From the NCBI RefSeq assembly GCF_018991925.1, contig NW_024735503.1, positions 3,870,839 to 3,934,838 of the forward strand: DNA of 64,000 nt. Direction: 5' to 3'. Shown here one piece after another: positions 1 through 11,693 of this stretch. The position numbers and the translations under genes are program-made. The stretch's first letter is position 1; each line of letters opens with the position of its first letter. Below the pieces are notes generated by a model, which saw only the letters and a program-made list of their open reading frames with translations, was not told the origin of the DNA and did no database searches. Source of the DNA: Homarus americanus (lineage: Eukaryota > Arthropoda > Malacostraca > Decapoda > Nephropidae).

Positions 1-256
1 TTGTGGAATTGTTCCTACATAGAAACTCGATAAATAAAAAAAAAATTGGTCTGAATTAGCAACTCTTCAGAAAACGGTTAACTTTTTAACCTTGCTATAC
101 AAAATTATAGCCATGTTTGAGAAAAAGGGAATAAAATTTATCCTTTACTTCTACTACACATCAAATGTACTCATTTCACTTGGACAATGACTATGTAAAT
201 ATTACAGCAAGATATGATCAATTACAAATTTCATAAAAACCTCTTATCATTGGCAG
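1..256. other. AT-rich flank, no gene seen
   Basis: Low-complexity AT-rich sequence without coding structure. Its last bases form the polypyrimidine/CAG acceptor of the exon candidate that follows, so it is probably intron. Confidence 0.5.
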
Positions 257-317
257 GTGATCCACGACCCCACCACACACACTGCTGTGGCCATAGTCGA
301 AGTGAATGATGTCAGAG
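257..317 (+). CDS. isolated internal exon candidate, protein unknown
   Basis: A 61-bp open segment sits between a good acceptor (TTGGCAG) and a good donor (GTAAGG). Read from its first base it encodes about 20 residues, VIHDPTTHTAVAIVEVNDVR, and ends in phase 1. The segment looks like real protein and both splice signals are clean, but I do not recognise the family and see no partner exon within the window. It could belong to a gene lying mostly to the left, or be chance. Confidence 0.35.
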
Positions 318-2129
318 GTAAGGGAACTTCTGACTCTTGGAGCCTACTTGAACCTCCTTGCCCTGATGTATGCCATCAGCTACCATGGATTGATTGGGAC
401 ACTTCTAACTTTAGATATGGTAGGACTTTCTGCTGTAGTGTGGATTCCCTTAAAACAACCATTGCTGAACTCCCATCACTTGGTTATGTCAGTCTTCTTC
501 AACAATAGTTACTTGGGCTGAAAAGCAGTGGCATATATTGCTACTGCCCTCAACTCTCTGAACCCAATGAAACCAGTTCACGAGGACATAAGTACTGTAC
601 TTAGAAACTAATTCAAGCCCATAGTCATGGGGGTAAGCCTGCAACAGAACAGATTTCTGCCAGAGTAATGTAATAATATTGGCCAAAAAATAAGTCCTAC
701 AGATGGCCTCAAAAAGTTTCTGAAATTGGCCTAATTTCAAAATTTTCTCTGGGGGCTATGCTCACTCCTTGCTTACTCTGCTTCAAGTCTTGCCCCCATT
801 GACCCTTTCCACAAACTTATATAGTACACCACTGCTGAGTAGTGCTAATGCTCATCTTAGTGTTAAATGTTACCACTTCCTATTATACATTATATTTAAT
901 CTTTCTTGTCAAGGCTGAGTAGAGGGATGCAAATTTGTCTGTAAGCTTGTAAGGTTAACACATCCACCAGCTTTTGAAGGAAATTCACACCACTTGGTAC
1001 AAATGGTATATGTGCATATGCTAAAATAATTCTGCTGTGACAAATCTGTATGTGTCCAGCCCACTGTTGTTCCTCTGTCTGCCCCAACTGAGGGAATATA
1101 GTTTGTGTAATCAACTCATGCAATTTTCAGTGGATTGAACTAAAACTTTGCTTATTTGTTATATGGATATTGTAGATAGATAATAATTCTCAGAAGTTAC
1201 CACAATTAGAACTTCATTTTTTCATCAGCAGTGCCAAGTGCAGTAATTATTTTCTGGTGTCAGTTTCACTTACAGTTGTCAACGACTCGTGCCATTTTGA
1301 CTTTCATAGTTTAATTTTTACAATAGTTGCCATGTTTTAAATTTTGAATTGTGGCATCACTTATTAGTTGTGATAAGTGTGCCTTGCCTGTTACTGTACA
1401 GTATTTGGATATTTTGTGAAAGATTCAAACTAGTGGTGTGATTATACTATACGTACAGGTGTTGACCGCTATACGATGGATCCAAATACATACTGTACTG
1501 TACGGTCGACAGTTGAACGATGTTAAAAAAATAACACCATTTACTTCTATGCAATGACTAAGATCAATTTTACAATTATTGCTATGCAAATGCTTTTCCT
1601 ACATTGTCACTGCTATGAAAAAGTGATGTGCACTAACTAGCAATATTCCAAGATATGATGATGTAACCTCGGAATGACGTAACACGTGCTACCCACATGG
1701 GATGCACGGGAGGCTCTGCACGTCCCCAGTGACATATAAACTCTTCAGGGCTTTCAGCAGTTGACAATGATGCAAAAAATGATAGTATGAGCAAAACCTT
1801 TGTACTGTACTGTACTGTACAATATACAGTAACTAATATTTAAGGTTACTTTAATGATGATGATTTAACCTACAGATAACTGAGTCTATTGTATAAAGAA
1901 AATACTAAAGCAGTGAGTCCCTGTGTTGGTGTTTTAATATAAATTTAATGGATTCAGGTTAATGATACAGTGCAGTACAGGTAAAAGTGATAACCTCTAC
2001 AGTCTACCATTAAATACTAATAACCAGTATCTTTACTCAAGCTATAGCTATGGTAAGTGCACTAGGTACAGGCATGCATAAAAACACACATACCATACAT
2101 ATAAACATACATAAGGTACATGCAAGAGA
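318..2129. other. non-coding, intron or intergenic
   Basis: No coding segment or RNA gene seen. The stretch carries several TACTGTA/TACAGTA chains, notably three tandem units near 1800. A TGACGTAA and a CACGTG word occur near 1675-1690, with a TATAAA-like word near 1736, but no exon follows, so they are not called as a promoter. Confidence 0.5.
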
Positions 2130-2151
2130 TCATGTACAGTAAATCACCATA

Positions 2152-2991
2152 ATGCTTGTGAGGAGAGGGACGACCAAACTGGTGGTAAAGAAACACACCA
2201 AGGATACGACATCAACGACAACAACAGCTAAGTGTACCAACTCGCTCAGTCCCTTGATAGACGAATTGGACGTTAGTACAGTCAGGGACAGGGCTGACAA
2301 GGAAGGCATAAAAACTTTAATTGTTGGTGACTCACAGGTAAGGTACTTGGACAGAGCCTTTTGTGGTAAAAATATGAACAGGATGAGGGTGTGTTTGCCA
2401 GGAGCTGGGGTGGGTGATATAGTTGACAGGATGGACAATATCTTGTCTGGTAATGGGAACAAACCCATTATCTGCCTCAGTGCAGAAGGCAACGATATTG
2501 GCCGGTGTAGGAGTGAAGAGCTTCTTGATAAGTTCAAAACAGCTACAGATCGTATTAGGACTAATGGAGGGATCCCTATCATATGTGGTGTCCTGCCTAG
2601 AAGGAGAGTTAGCAATGAATGGTTGTCAAGGGCAGTTGGTGTCAACGGCCGTCTTGACGGATATTGCAAGTCAATATCAGTCCCATTCATTGACAACTGG
2701 GACAACTTCTACGGCAGAAGGGACCTTTATGCTAGGGATGGGGTGCACCTATCTCGGGAGGGGGTGGCAACCCTGCCTGGGTCTCTAGAGGGGGCAGTTC
2801 AAAAGATATCGAAGTCTTTAAACTGCTGGGGGAACATGAGGGCACGGGGGTGGAGGAGACTGCATTGGGAGCGGGTAAACAAAGTGAAAGATTACAGAGA
2901 AATAGTGTTAGGAATGACAACAAAACGAAAGCAGACAGGGAGTTTAAACCTAAACGCGGTAAAGGGAGGACTCAGAACACGACTAACTTAA
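2152..2991 (+). CDS. LINE ORF1 with SGNH/GDSL esterase domain, intact
   Basis: A 279-residue open frame without interruption. SGNH-hydrolase blocks appear in the expected order: GDSQ with the candidate nucleophile Ser61, GND at 113-115, and a DGVHLS block with Asp196 and His199. The N-terminal 50 residues are basic and Thr-rich, and the C-terminus is basic, as in RNA-binding ORF1 proteins. CR1-like retrotransposons are known to carry esterase-type ORF1 proteins, whose exact role in retrotransposition is unclear. The ORF2 frame begins before this one ends, so the two overlap. It is the only undamaged coding region of this element. Whether it is translated cannot be told from sequence. Confidence 0.8.
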   Translation: MLVRRGTTKLVVKKHTKDTTSTTTTAKCTNSLSPLIDELDVSTVRDRADKEGIKTLIVGDSQVRYLDRAFCGKNMNRMRVCLPGAGVGDIVDRMDNILSGNGNKPIICLSAEGNDIGRCRSEELLDKFKTATDRIRTNGGIPIICGVLPRRRVSNEWLSRAVGVNGRLDGYCKSISVPFIDNWDNFYGRRDLYARDGVHLSREGVATLPGSLEGAVQKISKSLNCWGNMRARGWRRLHWERVNKVKDYREIVLGMTTKRKQTGSLNLNAVKGGLRTRLT

Positions 2992-4153
2992 ATGTCTACT
3001 ACGCGAACAGTAGAAGTATGAGAAACAAAATGGATGATATTAAGGTCTTGGTATGTACCGAAAAAATCGATATAATAGCATTCACTGAAACATGGATAGA
3101 CCAAGACTCACGTGAGTTACCTGTCGAATACTAAATTGCGGATTACAAATTGTTTCATACCGATAGGCCGTCCAGGAAAGGAGGCGGAGTAGCAATCTAT
3201 GTCAGGGATAATCTGAAGTGTGAAATAAATAAGGAAATAAAAACTGAGTGGAATACCGAAACAATTTGGATAGAATTAATCGATGGTAGGGAAAAATTAA
3301 TCATAGGAGTAATATATAGACCTCCCACTCTTGATAGAGTTAATGAGCGACTTATCTGGGATGAAATGCGCAGGGCTTCCACACACAACAAAGTCTGTAT
3401 AGTAGGCGATTTTAACCTTGGCCAAATAGATTGGACTGACCTTACGGGTAACTCAGTATCAGAGGATTTCCTCAAAACGATCCAGGACTGTTTCCTAAGT
3501 CAACATATAACCGAACCCATCCAGGATCTAGTTCTGTCGAACAGAGAAAACCTCATTAGCAATGTCGAGGTAGGGAACAAACTTGCAAACAGAGATCACA
3601 AAGAAATTAGATTCCAGTTAGATTTTTAGGTCAGACATAAGGAGAATTCCATTAAAGTCCCAGATTTCAGAAGGGCAAACTTTGATAGTTTAAAGAAGCA
3701 GCTAAGAGAGGGGGTGTCGCGCTTGGGCGTGAACCTGACAGATGACACTGACCTGATAACGAGATCTGAGATTGCCGAGTTCCACGACAATTTAAATAAT
3801 GAGTTACTTAATGCACAAAGGCAAAACATACCATACAAAAAACTCAGATCAGACAACAATGACCCTAAATGGATAAATAATTATTTAAAAAACATTATTG
3901 GCCAAAGGAAGGCTATAGGTAGAAGGATATATCGTGGTGAAATTTACCTCCGGGAGTATTATAAGGTATTGGCCGGCAGGGTTAAGACCGAGATAAGAAA
4001 AGCAAAGAGAAATAATGAACTGAAGAAAGCAAGGGAGGCGAAGACAAACCCCAAAGGATTCTACCAAATGTATGAAACTATAACAAAAGATAAGATTGGA
4101 CCAATACGTTCATATACCGGCGAGCTAACTGATAACGACAGAGAAATGAGCAA
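2850..4153 (+). pseudogene. LINE A ORF2, endonuclease and linker part
   Basis: One reading frame runs from the ORF1 overlap to the MITE insertion, broken only by stop codons at 3132-3134 and 3627-3629. It contains AP-endonuclease-like blocks: NVYYANSRSMRNK at the start, IIAFTETWID, GGGVAIYVRD, IIGVIYRPP, and GDFNLGQIDW, followed by the linker to the reverse transcriptase. The protein nicks target DNA to prime reverse transcription in living elements. This copy is dead because of the two stops and the insertion. Confidence 0.8.
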
Positions 4154-4155
4154 TA

Positions 4156-5010
4156 CAGTGATCCCTCGGTTAATGAGCGCCTCGGTTAACGAGATTTCGG
4201 TTAACGATTTACCTTCCATAAGATTCTTAACGTCGGTTAACGAGCAATCCCTTGATTAACGAGTTTTTTACGAGCCGACTTCAACATGTTTTCGCTTGCA
4301 TTTGGCGGTCCACCAGCTGTAGTATTAGTCCGCCAATACAGTAATTGGTTTTAGGGCTTAAATTCCTTACTATTTTAGTAAATATCAAGAAGTTTATACT
4401 ATTCAATAATTTTAAAAGTTTAATATTAACATTTTTAGTCATTTTAACAATTATTGAACATAATTGAAGGTAAAGAAACTAGTTTCTGGCGTGCCATCCA
4501 GCCTGTTAACACACCAGACAGGCGTTAGTCTCTCTCTGTTTTCAGTGGAGGTAACATTTTGCTTGAGACTCTCTTCAACTAAATGCTTTTTTTCTGTGTT
4601 TCCAAGCAAATTATTGGTAATTTTGAAATTTATTTTACATATTGACAATATATAATGCAGTGCAGTGTTGATATAAAGAAAATAATCTTGAATTACACCA
4701 AGAGAACTAAAATTATATGGGTGAAATGGTGCCATGGGGTGACTTCTCTTCCACCCCAAAGCCTTCTCTTCTTCCTTCTCCTCCACCCCCATTCTAATTC
4801 CCATCATCATCATCATCATCCAGGAGCCTTCTACATACACACCTCACAGTAAGTGAACTTTTCTACCTTTTTTGTTGAATTTAGGCAATTTTCGGTGAGC
4901 TGGAACCAATTACCCAAAAACCCATTGAAACAATGGTTTCGGTTAACGAGTTTTTCGGTTAACGAACAACCTGCTGGAACGGATTGTGCTCGTTAACCGA
5001 GGGACCACTG
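4156..5010. mobile_element. TA-flanked pogo/Tigger-like MITE (family 1)
   Basis: An 855-bp non-autonomous element flanked by TA on both sides, with inverted ends of the form CAGTGRTCCCTCGGTTAA. It has no transposase. Deleting it with one TA re-joins the LINE ORF2 frame exactly (MSN/NLNKYF), which proves its borders. A second copy begins at 63305 and is nearly identical over the shared part, with differences mainly in short CT and CAT repeat number. A more diverged relative is at 56163-57011. Small open frames inside it (His-rich, Pro-rich) are not genes. Confidence 0.9.
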
Positions 5011-5012
5011 TA

Positions 5013-6600
5013 ATCTGAATAAATATTTTTCAACAGTTTTCACCACCGAAAATTTAAACATGATACCCGAGGCACCGACTCTATTCAGAGATAGTGAAGA
5101 AAACAAATTAAGGGAGATAGTAGTGACTAGTAACGATGTTAATAAGCAAATAGACAAACTGAAGCCTAATAAGTCACCTGGTCCCGATGAGATATTTGCC
5201 AGAGTATTAAAGGACTGTAAGGAAGAGCTTAGTATGCCCTTGGCAAAGTTGTTTAACATGTCATTAAAAACAGGTGTAGTACCAGAATCCTGGATGATAG
5301 CAAATGTAATACCGATTTTCAAGAAGGGGGATAGATCACTATCCTCTAACTACTGCCCAATCAGTCTAACATCAATAGTAGGCAAATTACTAGAATCAAT
5401 CATTTCAAACTCTATTCGAAACCACCTGGAGAAGCACAAGTTGATCAATGATTCCCAACATGGCTTCACAAGCGGGCGTTCATGTCTAACTAATCTATTA
5501 ACATTCTTTTCATCAGTTTTCGAATCGGTGGACAAGGGGCACAATTATGATGTGGTATATCTCGACTTCAGCAAAGCCTTTGACAGAGTCCCCCCGAAAG
5601 ACTAATTAGAAAGGTGGAAGTGCATGGCATCGAAGGTAATATCCTTAAATGGATTGGGCGTGGTTACGGGACAGGAAACGGCGAGTGAGCATAAACGGCA
5701 CTAAATCGCATTGGAGCAACGTCACTAGTGGAGTACCCCAAGGCTCAGTACTCGGACCATAGATATCGGCATAGACAGCAACATAAGTAAATTTGCTGAT
5801 GACACTAAAATAGGACGTGTAATTAAATCTGACGAGGACTCTGCAAAACTACAGGAAGATCTAAACAAATTTTTCGAATGGTTGGAAAAATGGCAGATGA
5901 AATTCCATGTGGACAAATGTAAAGTACTCAGTATAGGAGATGTAAACAGGGAAACCAGTTACCAGATGAACAATGATGCCATTGTGGAATCCTACTGCGA
6001 GAGAGATTTAGGAGTAATGATAAGTAGGAATCTTAAGCCAAGTAAACAATGTGTTTTTGCTCGTAACAAGGCTAATAAAGTACTTGGGTTCATACAAAGG
6101 AGTGTTAGTTACAAGACTAGCGAGGTCATCTTAAAATTATATCTAGCGCTTGTGAGACCTCACCTGGATTACGCAGTTCAGTTCTGGTCACCGTATTACA
6201 GCATGGATATAGAATCCTTGGAAAGAATCCAGAGGAGAATACAAGACTAATCCCAGGCATTAGGAACCTTGAGTACAGAGACAGGTTAAAGCATTTTAAT
6301 TTGCACTCCCTCAAAAGACGTAGAGTGAGGGGCGACATGATAGAGGTGTATAAATGGAAGTCAGGGTTAAACAAAGGTGACATTACAAAGGTACTCAAAC
6401 TATCTAACCAGGAGCGAACTCGTAACAATGGTTTTAAATTAGACAAATTTAGATTTTGGCGCGAAATAGGTAAACACTGGTTTGAAAACAGAGTAGTGGA
6501 TGAATGGAACAAGTTACCAAATATCATCATTAACTCGAAAACGCTGGATAGCTTCAAACATAGGTTGGATGCTTATATGAGCAATAGGGGTTGGGTATAA
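5013..6600 (+). pseudogene. LINE A ORF2, reverse transcriptase and C-terminal part
   Basis: Resumes the ORF2 frame right after the MITE. Reverse-transcriptase landmarks appear in order: LKPNKSPGPDE, IPIFKKGDRS, QHGFTSGRSCLTNLL, YLDFSKAFDRV, GVPQGSVLGP and the FADD catalytic box at 5792-5803. The frame stops at 5603, and the stretch between GVPQGSVLGP and FADD is shortened and out of frame. The C-terminal region is open from about 5880 to 6250 (KWQMKFHVDKCKVL, LVRPHLDYAVQFW) and again from 6301 to 6600 (RVVDEWNKLP). Inactive. Confidence 0.85.
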
Positions 6601-6646
6601 ACTGGACTGCCCAGTATAGGTCAATAGGCCCGCTGCAGTTTCCTCC

Positions 6647-6664
6647 ATTCTTATGTTCTTATGT
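6647..6664 (+). repeat. LINE A octamer-type 3' tail
   Basis: Two tandem copies of a TTCTTATG unit close the element. CR1-like LINEs typically end in a short tandem octamer of this style instead of poly(A), which supports the clade assignment. Confidence 0.6.
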
Positions 6665-6847
6665 AAAGTCACCTGGCCTGTTTACCCATTAATTTTAGCT
6701 CGCATAAAAAGCTTAGATTACTTGATCATATTCTTCCCGTTGCTACAATAATCTTGTTTATTTTATTCTTGTAAACATATGCACTGCTGTACATACTCAA
6801 GAGGAAAGCTACAGTACTGTATTACCTTCATTCTCTAGATTGGATTA

Positions 6848-7957
6848 CCGTATATCTCGGCCTACAAGGCGACGATGTGTATAAGACGACTCCAAAAGTG
6901 TCCTTTTAAAAAGTAGGTTTTTGAGCTCTATTTGCTGTATAAAACTACCCCAAATGTGACACTTACCATTGGGAGCTTACTGACCCAGTAGTCCTTTACC
7001 AACCATCCCATTGACCAGTGCAGTTTACACATCCTTGTTTTTTTTAAAATGAGGCCAATTCACTTCAAGTAATGTCATCAAATGTTACCGGCTGGTGTAG
7101 TGTAAACACTAGTGACGTCACTTAAGTGTCTGTTATTTAACTGGAACTAATGTCGGTGTCGAGTAAAATTTTTCCATTTACTTGAAATGCATTTACCGAT
7201 TTATTTGTTTGTTTATTTATTTATAATATACTGTAATATATTAAACACACTGCAAGTATTTTCTTTAATTTATAAATTTGTTTCGCGGCAAAGGGAGGCT
7301 ACCATTATACCTGGTAGGTGAAGTTGACCTGATACATTTATGGTGATCATTAAGGATCAAACTCCGAATCAGATGACCTGACTTCGTCTTCATCATTCTC
7401 ATCCTAAATTTACCACTGTCGGTAGTTTCAAGAATTAACGCAGTCATTTACTGAATATTCTTTGTAAAAAAATTAATTTTAAATGAATTATTTATAGGAG
7501 ATAAGTATTATGATCAGTAAGTATACCGATATGCATTACTGACCACCTCGGACACAAAGACGGCTAAAAATAGCCCTATCTCACCCTTCTTACAGCTGGT
7601 CACTTTCCCTTTCTTGTTTCGTCACTACCAAATGGTGGGGGGTGCGTGATGATAGCTGTGTTTATCGGGGTATATTGTTCTTTTACGGTATGTTAGACAG
7701 GTTTATAATACATTTTTATTATTTTAATATACCGGTAATCTTATTTTTAATCCAGCTTCCCAAACGTAAGTTTCAGTATAAAATAATTAGTGGTAGGACC
7801 TTGTGAGTGGTTTACGATGTTCTCCATCACCACTCTTGACACGCTAAACCACAATATTTAAGAGGTAAGAATTTTATACCCGTTACTTGAGACGACCCCT
7901 AATTTTGGGCTGATTTTTTTAAGGTTTAAATTCCGTCTTATAGGCCGAGATATACGG
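6848..7957. mobile_element. TA-flanked MITE with CCGTATATCTCGGCCTA ends
   Basis: A 1,110-bp element bounded by TA on both sides. The first about 25 bases and the reverse complement of the last 25 agree at most positions. No transposase is visible. The CCGTATAT... end with TA target recurs at the right edge of the 44-45.9 kb repeat block. Likely Tc1/mariner or pogo superfamily by target site. Confidence 0.75.
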
Positions 7958-7959
7958 TA

Positions 7960-8643
7960 ATGAAGATGAATTGCAGGTGAAAATGGAATGAGTACTGAAA
8001 ATGCATATGCTCTTTTGGATCAACTTTGAAACAATAAAACGTATTTAGGACATTGATTAACAGTCCTACTTTGAGTGATATGTTTAAATGATTGTTTTGT
8101 TTTTTATTTAGTATAGCTTTAATATAGCTACTGCATATCTTATTAACTGTACTACATGTTCCTTGCCAGATGATAGTAAATGTTACATAATATTTCCTTG
8201 AGATAAATGTATAGTATATATTATCAGGTACCTAAAAGAGAGCTCAGGTTCTCAACTGGCTCAGCCATGTTAATATTGTTTTTATTATCCACTCTGTATC
8301 TGTGTTTTTCTGGCTAAATAAACTGTTTCAATTCAATTCAGTAATGCAAAGACTGATGGAGATAGTGTAGTGCCACACATTTCAATCACTTATAGTAACT
8401 CTTAACTTAATTAATGTCGATTGTGTTATAAAAAATCATCTGTACATTATTTCCCATATTTTATTATTCAATTTGTATTTAACCAAATAACTAAGTCTCT
8501 GAGGAATTTCTGCATTTAGGTACAATAAATGTACCTACAGTATCATAAAATATATATATATGGTACATACATCCCATATTTAAGGATACTATATTCTTCT
8601 TATAGAAACCTTGAATTAAAAACACTCCCACCTAATTTTTAAT
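7960..8643. other. non-coding spacer
   Basis: AT-rich sequence with no coding or structural feature that I can support. Confidence 0.5.
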
Positions 8644-10014
8644 TACAGTAAACCCCAACTTAAGGGGAAGGGGTCCAGATTTTGCAAATTTTCAAGTTTC
8701 TTGAGGCACAAAATAAAACCACTTACATTCTTTCTAACAATGCATTTACAGTTATTTTATGGTTATCTTCAGTACTGGTACATTCAAGTTCTAATAAATG
8801 TGAAAATCAAATACACTAACACAATATTAACACTCCAGGGTTAAGGTAGGCACTCTCCCGCAAGACAGTAGGGGTCTGGCCTGTTACTCGCCACACTTGA
8901 CTTGACCACACCACACAAGAGATAATTGTACATAATGAGTCATAGCAAGCTTGCTATTTGAGATAAAAAGGTAGGGTTGGTTGCATTAGCATTGTAAATA
9001 AATTATCTACAAAAGGATTTATGTGTAGTCAGGATAAAATAATTATTTCTAAACATAAGCGTGAGCAGAAGGCAGCAGGAGGCACCACACTATCGCCCCG
9101 TGGTGCAATCTCCTTGCAATTTCTACGTTTCCACCCCTCCACCCTCTCTAGCAACACGAGGCATGATTCAAAACTCTAAAACTCGCACAACATTGTTATT
9201 AAATTAAATCACTGTGATGAACAAGAAATCAGCACAAGCCGCAAGAAAATGTGTGGGGAATGTGGGTCATCACTGAAATACAACCTTTATGTAGACTGTC
9301 CTCCAAGGAGGGAAGTCTACATAGTTGTCAGATCGCGCTGAAATAGTCAAATGTGCGTCTTTTAATTTAGCATTCATACATACTGTACCTTAAACATAAT
9401 TTTCTTTATTTTAATCTTTGACTTCATACGCAAATTTTTGTATAAAAACCATAAATCGATAATTTATATCATTAGCAATTTTGAATATGAAAACCCCAAG
9501 AGTGTTAACAGATGATAAAAAATTTTTTACGAGCTAACAACCCCTATCTATTGCCAGTGTTGGGAATAAAGGGCTGGCGATATGGATTTTGTGTGTCTGA
9601 TGTCTTAGGGAGAGATAGATAGCATCTTTAAAATCAAGTAGGGTAGGTACTATGTATTATTCCCAGTTTATCAGCAATGCTTGTGTGCTTAAGCGTTTAA
9701 TTTGGCCTTGCACTACCCCTTGCCCTTGCCATACGATGGAGAATATAAGACAGAAATAGCATTAAAGTACTGTACTCAATCTCTAAGGAGTGGTGTGGAT
9801 GTGAAATGTCAGTTAACACAGGACTAGGTGTATGACTTCCACCTGGAGTGAGCCACAAATACCAGTGCTATTGATGAATGGCAACTGAGGGGAACAATCA
9901 CGATTTGTTTTGTTGTGTTATACAGTCATCTAATATCAGATGATCTTTGTGGGTAAAGTCTGAATGGAACATGTGGTGCTGACATGAACTGATTCTATTT
10001 ACCAATTACACTTT

Positions 10015-11570
10015 GTAAATTAGACGATCTCCAACCAATTACATTTCAGGACGCTATCATCCTCCCAAATTCTGAAATAAATATGTTAGGCCTCACCATT
10101 TCCTCCAGTATGTCCTGGAAATCACACATCCTTAGTATAACTAAAGCTGCCTCCCGAAAGTTGGGAATGCTGTACAGATGCCACAGCTACTTCACTCCTG
10201 AGCAGTTGCTCCAAGTATATAAGGGATTCATTCGTCCTAACTTGGAGTACTGCTCTCATATCTGGGGTGGCTCTTCTTCTGTCCAACTATTAGATAGGGT
10301 GGAATCAAAGGCATTTCATCTTATTAACTCTCCTCCTTTAGTCGACAATCTTTCTTCCCTTTCTCTTCGCTGCAATGTTGCTTCACTCTCTCTCATTTAC
10401 AGGTACTTTAACAGGCAATGTTCAGTGGACTTGGCATCCTGTGTACCGCCAGCAAGGCCGTACCGGTAGGTTCGTAACACACGTCTTGCCCACGGTGCCC
10501 ACCGTTTCTCCGTGGATGTCGGTCACACGAGAATAACCCGTTATAGTACCTCCTTCTTTCCTCACACAGCCAAACTGTGGAATGCTCTGCCTTCTTCTGT
10601 GTTTCCATCAGGGCTGTGGAGTCGAAGACAAAACCTTCGACTCCGACTCCGACTCCGACTCCTCAAATTTTTATGCTTCCGACTCCGACTCCTTGGCCTA
10701 TTTGTAACAACTATTTCTACCATCCTAATTGTAATTTGTATGTTGTAACCTGCATAGGTAAAAAGTAAAACACCGTGGCTATACTGCTACAGCTTTATTA
10801 ATGATCTGGACGATATTTAAGAACTACAAAAAGATGATAGGCTTGACTTTCAAAGTTTCAATCAAAAGAAAAATAAATTTATTAAGAATTCAAGATATTA
10901 ACTAGAAAACACCATTTACATGTATATCTAAAAGTTTGATCTCAGCATATGAATTTTGTTTAAGCTCATAATCTGATGTGGATCTAAATGATGATCCTAC
11001 AATTCCTTTTAAAGTAAAGTTATATATTTATGTACATTAAAGAAATGAATACCTTATTAAGGAAAATGGATAAACCTTACATGATTAAGTTATTAAATTA
11101 AATTTGCCTTAATCTCACCAAAAACAGGTTGTAGCTAATTGTTTTGTAGCTGAGAGCCTCTGTGCAGTTTTCAACGAAACAAAATTTGATATAATTCAAA
11201 ATTTCAAATGGTAAAGAAGAGACTATCGTCCAAAATTATAGTGCTATACTGTGCCTGCTACAATAAATTCATAATAATGCTTATAAAATGGAAATAAATT
11301 CTTTTAATAATTTAAGAAAATTAGTGGGATCAGTGGAATCACTGCAATGAATATGCCTGAGTTCATATATTTGTTCTTAGGAACAGAATAGCTTCAGTCG
11401 GAGTCGGAGTCTGGACAATTTTACCGACTCCGACTCCACAAGCCGAAATTTCCTCCGACTCCTCGACTCCGACTCCGACTCCACTGCCCTGGTTTCCATG
11501 CTCTTACAATCTGTCTCACTTTAAAAAGCTGGTTTTCCAGCATCTTCGTGGTGTAGATTAATACAGTATA
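10015..11570 (+). pseudogene. jockey-like LINE fragment, reverse transcriptase C-terminal end
   Basis: The reading frame starting near 10021 (LDDLQPITFQDAI) runs through SSSMSWKSHILSITK, KLGMLYRCHSYF, LLQVYKGFIRPNLEYCSHIW and LLDRVESKAFHLI. This is the thumb/C-terminal region of a non-LTR reverse transcriptase of jockey-like type. One frame change occurs near 10470. The frame then continues through HTAKLWNALPSSVF, where a hAT-type MITE interrupts it. After the MITE it resumes for about 20 codons and stops. Truncated at the 5' end and inactive. Confidence 0.75.
10609..11491. mobile_element. hAT-type MITE with GACTCC-rich ends
   Basis: An 883-bp element. Its ends are CAGGGCTGTGGAGTC and the inverted CAGGGCAGTGGAGTC. 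It is flanked by perfect 8-bp direct repeats GTTTCCAT at 10601-10608 and 11492-11499, the target length of hAT transposons. Both ends carry runs of GACTCC units pointing inward as subterminal repeats. The interior is AT-rich with no transposase. Confidence 0.9.
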
Positions 11571-11589
11571 ACCTTTTTTCTATATTTAC

Positions 11590-11693
11590 AATTTCTTTCC
11601 GTTCTTTTTTTTTTCGCCCCCCAGGCTCCATTGTGGGTCGTTTGACATGGGCCGGGGTTAATTCCCGTATAAAAAAAAAAAAAATTAAGAGAA
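11590..11693 (-). repeat. poly(T)/poly(A)-bounded CCCGGG module, inverted copy
   Basis: Poly(T), then CGCCCCCCAGGCTCC, GTGGGTC, GGGTTAATTCCCG and poly(A). The same about 60-bp core (plus-strand form GCCCACCCGGGCACAGGTCA) recurs at roughly a dozen places in the window, usually next to ATT microsatellites. Confidence 0.6.

Larger units (their letters stand above)
2130..6664 (+). mobile_element. CR1-like non-LTR retrotransposon (LINE A)
   Basis: Nearly full-length LINE with an SGNH-esterase ORF1, an apurinic-type endonuclease plus reverse transcriptase ORF2, and a short octamer-type 3' tail. The esterase ORF1 and the tail resemble those known from CR1-like elements. ORF2 is broken by two nonsense codons in the endonuclease/linker part, an inserted 855-bp MITE, a small deletion before the FADD box and later frameshifts. 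The 5' boundary is approximate because no target-site duplication was found. Confidence 0.85.

Noticed and set aside
1655..1760. TGACGTAA, CACGTG and TATAAA words as a promoter
   Set aside because: No initiator at proper distance and no downstream exon or donor in the next 400 bp.
4451..4852. Met- or His-rich open frames near 4.5-4.85 kb, repeated at 63.8 kb
   Set aside because: They lie inside MITE family 1, differ by simple CAT-repeat length and have no domain. The repetition reflects the MITE, not a conserved gene.
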